The translations under genes and the position numbers were made by a program. Below the pieces are notes generated by a model. That model did not search any database, was not told the DNA's origin, and was given only the letters and a program-made list of their open reading frames with translations. From the NCBI GenBank assembly GCA_031002005.1, contig CM061914.1:196310685-196374684 (forward strand): a DNA stretch of 64,000 nt, given 5' to 3'. The number at the start of each line of letters is the position of its first letter. Position 1 is the stretch's first letter. Below, in pieces: positions 56,553 through 64,000 of this stretch. Source of the DNA: Vandiemenella viatica (lineage: Eukaryota; Arthropoda; Insecta; Orthoptera; Morabidae).

Positions 56553-58375
56553 GTGCCGCACTAACCCGTGCTGCTACAGTGATGGGTATTTTTATCGTTT
56601 TTATTTTCTGCTCACATTCACATCTTGCACTCAGATGGAGTCATCAATTGTTTCTGGAGTAGTTTTAACGGTGGACTACTTGTTGATCGTAAAGGTGAGG
56701 GAACATGGATGTTTATCGGAATCAATTTATACAAGAATCAGCTTGTGATGAAATTTGAAAGCAATTATTATTTATTTATTTTTACAGCTTTGTCAATCCT
56801 TGTTTCAGAATGCAGCCTCTTTAAACCAGACGACCTATATTTTACAATTTAATGTTTATACTTAACGCACGTAATCACGAAATATGTCAATCAAATGAGT
56901 AATAGTTATTCTTTTTTATATTATACTTTACTTAGAAATTTGTTCATATTAATAAAACGTTCCTTGATGTAAAATTAAATGCGATTATTTTAAAACATCC
57001 TAGGTATATACTCGGAGAATTTTATGAGAGAAAGGTTAGTCAACTCATGAAAAATGACCATTAAAAGATAGTGATAAATGATTATTGGTTTTTCCTTAGA
57101 ATCTTTTGCACAATCAATTCGTAGGCATACAATTGTATGGCCGCAGGCGATCCGCGTCGTTCGTGACGCATGCTTAAGCCTGCGCATCTCGTGATACACA
57201 CGGCGAGTGCACAATGGACTTTCTTCACTTAACGAACACCATCTTCCTAAGGTGCACTGTACGGTACCAGGAACCGGAACATTAAACCACGAAAATCCGA
57301 TTTTGAAACTCTCAGATGCAGTGGTGTGAATGTTTCAGATTCAGTAATCTGCTGTAGTATATCAGGCACTGAGACACGCGCGGCTTCCTGGCCACGCAGT
57401 TTGTGCGAGTGTCCCCGCATGAGGCTTCGACTTCCACGTTTGTGATGAGATGGTTCATCCTCTCTGGTGGCCGAGTACAGTATCGGAGAGCAGCTGCCAC
57501 TAGTTACAGTGAGTGCGTGTATAAAGCAACCGCGTCTGTATACAGCAGCCATATTAACGAAATGCATCTAGAAAAATCAGCAAGGAAAGAACTATTGAAG
57601 GCGCATTACGATTTGAACATAATAACGTGACAACTGCATGCGATATTGTTTACATACTAGTAAAGAACATTCATACACTAGGAGCAGCAAGGAGTGGACT
57701 TACTGTAGCCACACGATCGACAGGCTAATAATTTTAATTTCTTTAGAAAACTCATTTGTTCGCTGCCTCTCACAGGTGTAACAGCAAATTAAATACATAC
57801 AGGCAGGCGGATATAAAAATTGTTTTACAGGTAAACCAAAGTAAATTCGTGCGCTCTTACAAATAACGGACGGTGTTTCGAGAATACACGATGTCCACCT
57901 CTTAGTTTACAGTGAAATCCAACATCAGAGCGTTTCCGTGTGCGAACAATGGAGTGGTTAAGTGAACGTACAGACGCTGAACCTCGGAGGTAAGATACGT
58001 AATGCGATACGAACTAACGTTATTGCACAGCTTTGTAGCGGTTGGCAGACCTGTATTGTTTGTGTGTGTAGACTCCGCTAACGACGCGCGGACGGCGTTT
58101 TAATTGAGTTTTTCCCGCTAACTCGCTTACGAGCACTCTACCCAGTTACGACGTCCACCCCACCACACTCCACCTTCCTGCGCTGTGTAAGGTCACTCGA
58201 CAAAGCCCCGACTCCTCCTCTAGACTCTGCCCAGGCGTCACTTAATCCTCGCTCCAGCGACTGTATTGCTGACTGGTGTGACCCCGGATACCGATTCCTG
58301 AGTATCGTCAGGTGTCTAGAATAGTTCAAGTTTTTAGGGTCAAACAATATGACTGGTTGATCTGATCTGACCAAA
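56553..58375. other. CNG intron, nothing recognised
   Basis: Short frames only; no splice-supported coding sequence. Confidence 0.4.
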
Positions 58376-59170
58376 TACGAACGTGACTGTATTCCAACCT
58401 TCTTCATCATCATCATCAGTTTTGTGCCCTAGGGCAGGTTTTCACTTGGCTGCTATCCATGCTCTTCTATCTTCTGCCTTTCTCTTAAGGTCCATGTAGT
58501 TTCCTTGATGTTGTCTGTAGTTTTGCACCTTTTTCTTCCTCTTATTCTCCTCCCACAAATTAGACCTTACAAGGCTTCTTTTATCAGGCACTTCTTTCTC
58601 AGCGAGTGTCCTATCCAGTTCTTCTTCCTCTCTCTTATGACTTGGAGTATTTTTCTCCTTTCACTAACACTAACCCCTTCCAGCACTTCAACATTACTTA
58701 TTTTATCCACCCAGCTTATCCTCTCCATTCTCGTCCACATGCACGTCTGAAACGCTTCTGCCCGTTTTTCATCTTCTCGTCTCAGTGTCCACGCCTCCGC
58801 CCCATAAAGAGTCACACTCCATACAAAACATTGTCCAACTCTTTTCCTGAATGTTTTATCTATTTGTCTTTTTTGTTTTGCAGTTAGTATCCGCCTTTTC
58901 ATATTAAACGCTTCCTTCGCTACGGCAATGCGAGTTTTTAGCTCTTGGTGGCATCTCCAATCTTAGGTGATCATACTCGCAAGATATTTGAACGATTTTA
59001 CTTGACTGATATCGGCTCTTCCTAACTTAATATTTATTATTTTCCTTCCGTTTCCAATCACTGTATTGCTGTATTGATTTTCATTCCAAATTCTTCACAA
59101 GCTTCGTCTAGATCTTTCAGCGTTCTGTTTACAGTTTGTTTGCTTTCTGTCAACCTTAGGATGGGTAAAA
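58376..59170 (-). pseudogene. RTE-type LINE reverse-transcriptase end
   Basis: On the minus strand, about 111 codons (58567-58902): MKRRILTAKQKRQIDKTFRK, then WSVTLYGAEAWTLRREDEKR, RMERISWVDKISNVEVLEGV and ERKKNWIGHSLRKKCLIKEAL. This is the C-terminal block of an insect LINE protein of the RTE/L2 group. The 3' end runs to a (GAT)n tail (CATCATCATCATC on the + strand at 58404-58418). Upstream RT sequence continues to about 59170 with frameshifts. Confidence 0.85.
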
Positions 59171-59998
59171 TCTCTTGAGCTGTAATAACTCAGAAGTATT
59201 AATAGACGTAGGTGTTAAACATGGACAGGGGCGATCGCGCTATCGTATAATTGTTTCAAAGGTCGTAGACTCGAACTTGCTGAAACTTGACTTGTATTTG
59301 ACCCTTAAAGTCCACTCTGCAAATTTGAAGAATTCCTGTTTTTCATTGAGGCATAGTGTAGTTTTCGGTCATAGTGTCTGTAACGGCCAGAGAACTTAAT
59401 ACAGATTCCAGATTAATAAACAGTTGAGCATCTCCAAAACAATCAATTGCGAGAATACTCGATTCCGTGATATATTTGGCCTGATGTTCACTTTAGAAAA
59501 ACTTGTAACTCACTTACAGCAAACATGAACAAAGATCATTAACGAAAGTCGTCAGTAAAATACGTAAACAGCAAATATATAAACTTTGGTCAAGCAACAA
59601 CATTATCGAAAATTTTAGTTAAACTGAAATCTATCCTAAGCTGGAATATCAATTGGCATTCGTGGTTACAGCAGAGACTATGGTAATTGAAGGCTTTTTT
59701 TATGTTGCATTCATTAGCAACATGTTACTGAAAAGCAGTTCCCAGATTTTTCAGCCGTAAAGTTTATCGATATTTTTTTAATCTGAAATGCTACGTAAAG
59801 CAAACTGAGTGTATGTATCATGGCAATTAATTTGGTAGCAGTTGCTTAGCTATTAAATTGTGGACATACTCTCAAAATTCTTCCAATGATATGTGGTAGC
59901 TGTTAATTTGCGAGCGAAGGCTGACACGTGACACTGTTGTCCAGCCAATAGCTATAGAGGTGAGTGGGTGAGCTTAGGAAATTATAGCATAGTAGATT
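59171..59998. other. CNG intron, nothing recognised
   Basis: No supported feature. Confidence 0.4.
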
Positions 59999-62290
59999 TT
60001 TTTTTTTTATCTCACATTTACAGCCTAATATCTAGATACTAAATTAGGCCCTATTACATACATTTTTTTAAATTGATTAAGGGTTCCGCCAGTGTCGCTG
60101 GTTTCATTACTGGTTAATTTGGCCTCTCAGCTGTGTGGATTACCGGATAGCTTCCACAGTTTCCCGTCCCCGCGAGGAGGCAGGGCAAACCTGTTTTCTG
60201 GCGAAACCATGTTAACAGTTTACAATTTTACAGTCTAAGAAAGTTTTATGTAAGCAATTAGCATATTTTTCCGCTTCACTTAGCTAATTGGTAACTGATA
60301 CGAAATGATAAATTATTAAATATTAAACAATATACGTTACAGATGAGTCAGTTAGTAAATGGATTACAATATTTACATTGGTAGTTATTTGACAATTACA
60401 GTGCGAGCTTACAGTTGTTTGTCGGTTAGTGAATACATGATCATATTACATCAGGTTGTATTACAATGAATTTCTAACAACAATTTTTAAGATACAGATC
60501 TACTGGGATTTACAATACATGCGTTATTATTTTCACAGTTTCTACATGCATACATTAGTACTACCTGCTTTGCTTTTACAGCCTTGAACCAGTTCGTGTG
60601 TTATCGAAATTCCGTTGCTATTAATTTGTGACTTGTTTTTTTAAATGTATTTTTTTGTAACTATATTAAGGTATGGTAACATTCCATATCTTTGCTCAAT
60701 GCCATTGGGCAATTTTTATGCCTTTTAGTAATACAAACACTGGCCATTTTTTATTTGGTCAGTTTGTGCTCAATACGCACGCGGCCTGTCAGGCATTAAC
60801 GTCGCTGGCTAGATGCTGTATCGGCACTGCTGACCACTGTAAATTCCGTGGCAAACACGACCTGGCTCCGGCTTTGTAAACATTTACAGTTCTTTGCCTA
60901 TCAATTACATGATGTTTACGTTGTAGTACGCCAGCTAAGGACGCTACATCTTGGAAGGATATAACTGTTATTATTATTATTTACATATTTCTGTATTCAC
61001 CACACTATTCCTTCCACCGTTATTATCCCGGAAACAGTAAACCATTCCTGGTCCGTCTGGCATTTCCAGCCGAACCGGATTGGTTGACCCGTCGGGATCA
61101 CTTCCGGTTACCGGAAGTTCTCGCACTATTCTGTTAACTACAATGCTCTCATTCGCCTAGATACGCCTGTGCAGCTGCTGGGGTCCCGGAGGTGGTCGGC
61201 CCCGCCCGACTACTGCTCGGTCCAGATATTTTTTCCTGTGTAGTTTAGACACTTTGTCTGATAGGTTGTCAAGCCTGCTCCACAATTGCTCGTCCAGGAT
61301 TATATCCCGTGTTAGCATGTTCCGCATTTCGCTAACATCCGTTGTTCTCACCTCTTCCGTTTCAGGACACTCCCACAAGACGTGCTCTGGTGTTCCTTCT
61401 GCGCCACACTCACATGCACTGGTTTCCTTCAACCCTCTTTGATATAGCATCTGGTTATATGGTCCGTGTCCGGTCATGTAATGTATTAGCCCAGGTGAAG
61501 GATTAAAGAATCCAAGATTCAGCCTCTCTTGTACATTTGGAAACACGCTGTATAATCTTCTGCCTGTTTGGCTGCTGTCCCAACGGGCTTGCCATTCGGC
61601 GAGGAGTGCGTTTTTAATTTCCACCACAGATTGTGCTACTGCTCCCACAATCTCCTGCACCTTGGCCTGATTTTCTTTACGCAGCCAGTATATGGCTCCT
61701 CGTCTCCTGATCTCGAGATCCAGCGGCCATACTCCTACTAATATTGTGAGTGAGTCAGCAGATGTAGTAGCATAAGCACCACTTAGCCGTATCGGAATGC
61801 TCCTCTGCACTCTCAGTGCCGCCTTACGAGGTTTCACCTGCAGTAGTTTATGCGCCCAAACACTGGCCGCATACCCTACCAGTGATGCCAGGATAGCATC
61901 ATGGTATCTTCTTATTGAGATGATCGGGAGATGGAATTTCCTCTGGCCTATGCTTACAAATTTGTGCATGACCGCCTTAGCTCTTTCACACGTCTCGGAA
62001 ATATGCGTTGCGAAGTTTAGGAACTCATCCAGAGTGACGCCTAAGTATCTTGTTGTCGGCTTCCTTTTTATGGTGATGTTATTCATCTTAACAATTGGAT
62101 CCCGCTCCAATTTCCCTTTTAGTAGCATCATTTGGGTCTTCTTTGGTGCAAGGCTCAGCTTAGCCTCCAAGCACCATGCCTGAAGTTCTTCGATCACTAC
62201 CTTGGATTTATCTTCTATGTCTTGTCTGGTCCGACCGAGCATAGTAGATACGACTTCAGGCTGCATTAACCAAAGTGACTGACTCTGATT
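59999..62290 (-). mobile_element. 5'-truncated R1/Jockey-type LINE
   Basis: 3' end proposed at the poly(T) 60000-60011 (poly(A) on the minus strand), about 1.1 kb of 3' UTR, and the open frame 61157-62266. The 5' end is cut just after the YADD catalytic block. A related 3' sequence (TTTACAGCCTAATATCTAG) is near 36573 (TTTTTACAGCCTAGTATCTG), suggesting a second, very short copy. Confidence 0.65.
61157..62266 (-). pseudogene. R1-type LINE ORF2 C-terminal fragment, 369 aa
   Basis: Uninterrupted 369-residue frame. Residues 1-90 are the end of reverse transcriptase: LQAWCLEAKLSLAPKKTQMM and TTRYLGVTLDEFLNFATHI, the block after the catalytic YADD. It continues with the thumb region (YAASVWAHKL, PIRLSGAYATTSADSLTILV) and ends with a zinc-knuckle-like ACECGAEGTPEHVLWECPE. 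Typical of R1/LOA-type ORF2, which is normally about 1000 residues, so endonuclease, palm and fingers are lost. Open over its length, hence a recent insertion. Confidence 0.85.
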
Positions 62291-62413
62291 TAATGGATCG
62301 GTTTAAGTGCGTTTGGTGACTGCGGTTTGATACGCCCTTTAATGTGAATATTTTCGTTTTTGAATTTCGCCGTTCAGCATCTACAGGAAGTGAATTCTGA
62401 CTGGGTAGAGGGC

Positions 62414-62600
62414 GTGGAGGGTCAGACTGGCAAGCGGGAAGGACGCGGGCTCGAAGCCCGGCGCGGCTTCATTTTTCGGCTTCCATGATTTCCCGAAATC
62501 AGTCAAGGTGAATGGCATAGACGAATTCCTTCCGTTTGCTGTGCTCTCGTCTGCCACATGTAATGATCACGACTTCGACGAGAAAATTTATTGATATTTT
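62414..62600 (+). mobile_element. tRNA-derived SINE, third family
   Basis: B box GGGCTCGAAGCCCGGC, then TTCATTTTTCGGCTTCCATG, TTTCCCGAAATCAGTCAAGG, a body unlike families A and B. Possible head GAGGGCGTGGAGGGTCAGAC. Single copy in the window. Confidence 0.45.
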
Positions 62601-64000
62601 AAAAGTCTGAAGCTATCTTTGGCACTTTGTTATCAATATGCACGTTTTTCAGATTTTCCACTATAGTTTTATGTTCTTTCACTTAAGCCGTAGTTTTCGG
62701 GAAGTTTCCTCCGTTGACAGAACAAAATCTTGGTAACTTAACCTTAATTGTAAATTCTGTAGTGAATGTGGTAATCTGCATAATTCTTGAAGTTGAACAA
62801 AGTGTTCAATATCGAAACTCGATAGTATCGAAGCATCAACCATAGCTTGCGTACTCTGTCGACTTCTGCGACATTAATGTCTGTTATACATAGTCGTTGG
62901 GTGAACTGAAAACGCTGGAGTCGTCGCAACTGAATCGGAGGTAATAACATCCATTTTGTTTTTCAAATACCGCTGGTTGCCATGAACGTACCGTTGAAAT
63001 TTGACAGATGAAAACTCTGTTTAGGGAAATGGTAATGGCATTGTCTAAGTGTGTGGAACTAGCATTCGTTAAAATATCGAAACTGCGCATGATTAGATCA
63101 ATGTTCCAGTGGCACTGAATGTCAAACGGAGTCCGAAGAGAGACCGTTTTCGCTGAAGGCTGCGGCGCATCGATCTCCCCTAAAAAGGAATAAAAAAAAA
63201 ACACAATAAGTTACATTCGCTCTCTCTCTCAATATGTGACATGTATGCCATATGTAAGCAGCCCACCCTGTTACTTAAAATTTCTGATTGCTAACTTTTT
63301 TCTTAAAGTTAGTTACAAATTCTCTATTTTCTTGTATTAATGATTCAAATAGTAATAACGCAGTCTGGTTTCTGGAGTTAGAGGATTCATTGTTGTTGCG
63401 GTGCATCAAAGGCTCGCTGGTCAGCTGCCGCACAGTACTGTACAGACATGGCACGGGTTGGTAACATGCTGAGGCTCAAGCCCCCCAAGTGGATAGTGTG
63501 AGAGCTTACAGAGATATGAATGTAGAGTCTTAATAATGAAAGAACATTCGTAAAATTTATGTTTTGATTTGCTATGCGCCAAGTTACGCAGTAAATGGAG
63601 TTGAGTGAACTTTCGTATTATTATTTGTTGCAGTAATGGTATCCATCATTTGAAGTTTTAAAAAGATAACAGTATTGAGAAAAGATAAAGAAGTAATTGA
63701 GTTTGTTTTGGTAAAAAGAATAATGGAGGGAACAGTCTGCTTGTGTACGCTCGATACAGAAGAGGGCCGACTGTAACAACCATGAACGCGATGTAGCACT
63801 TATTCTTCGTCGATTGCGTATTCAATTCAAGTCACTAAAATACTTTTCTTTGAAAGATTTATTTCCAAAATTCATTGAAATTTTATTTGTAAATAAAACG
63901 TATTTTATGTTCCTCGCATTTTTATTAAACTTCATTAATAAAACAAAAGAAAAAGTAACTTTAAAATCTATATTGAGTCTTACAAAAAGTTTGAATATTT
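62601..64000. other. CNG intron or intergenic, nothing recognised
   Basis: Several short frames, none with splice or family support. The remaining CNG exons should lie to the right of 64000. Confidence 0.4.

Overview
This is a stretch of a eukaryotic, almost certainly insect, nuclear genome. It is AT-rich and full of degenerate transposons (mariner, hAT, Tigger/pogo, Harbinger-type MITEs, R1/RTE/CR1-type LINEs, tRNA-derived SINEs). The only host gene I can recognise is a split cyclic-nucleotide-gated (CNG) channel gene on the + strand. The SINE family with the anticlinal head 'GGTTCGAATCCCCGTC' and its body suggest a polyneopteran (stick insect, cockroach/termite or orthopteran relative), but I cannot fix the species. 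There are no bacterial operons, CRISPR arrays or genuine tRNA/rRNA genes.

Host gene. Five exons of the CNG channel are visible, all with canonical splice sites and compatible phases: 3966-4113 (cytoplasmic N-terminal segment), 42196-42502 (S1-S2), 48110-48273 (S3 to start of S4), 51626-51778 (S4-S5 linker and S5) and 55787-55917 (pore helix and selectivity filter TIGD). The introns are about 38, 5.6, 3.4 and 4 kb. The cyclic-nucleotide-binding end of the gene must lie beyond 64000 and the first exon(s) before position 1. The pore exon is preceded by two truncated tandem copies of its own acceptor and 5' part.

Most striking element. The first large intron contains a 21.4-kb insertion, 7904-29315, flanked by a perfect 6-bp target duplication GCCACC. 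It begins AGTAGTC and ends GACTACT. It is an almost complete palindrome: the left 10,211 bp (7904-18114) are the reverse complement of the right 10,201 bp (19115-29315), and a 1000-N assembly gap sits exactly at the centre. A 6-bp duplication with AGT...ACT ends is the hallmark of Polinton/Maverick elements, but no Polinton core gene (DNA polymerase B, integrase, ATPase, protease, capsid) is visible; if they exist they are in the gap. Each 10.2-kb arm carries genes: a spliced acidic protein ('V', four exons, all introns phase 1), a 214-residue protein ('W') with a decayed paralogue ('W2'), and a convergent small protein ('Z') with a paralogue ('Z2'). Within each arm the W/Z block (about 3.3 kb, 'X') is itself present twice, inverted around a 0.5-kb spacer, so X occurs four times. 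The two copies next to the outer arms share the same disabling mutations; the two inner copies are open.

Region by region. 1-7903: upstream intron/intergenic sequence with hAT elements, one CNG exon, a mariner, a MITE and a LINE fragment. 7904-29315: the giant-TIR element. 29322-42195: rest of the long CNG intron, with SINEs, a Harbinger-like MITE, a DUF4817-type mariner, a TIR element carrying a recurrent MKLHS open frame, a hAT MITE and a TTA-flanked MITE. 42196-55917: four CNG exons separated by mariners, a Tigger remnant, SINEs, a LINE and a Penelope-like hammerhead-motif repeat. 55918-64000: more SINE and LINE sequence, including a 5'-truncated R1/Jockey-type LINE with a 369-residue open frame.
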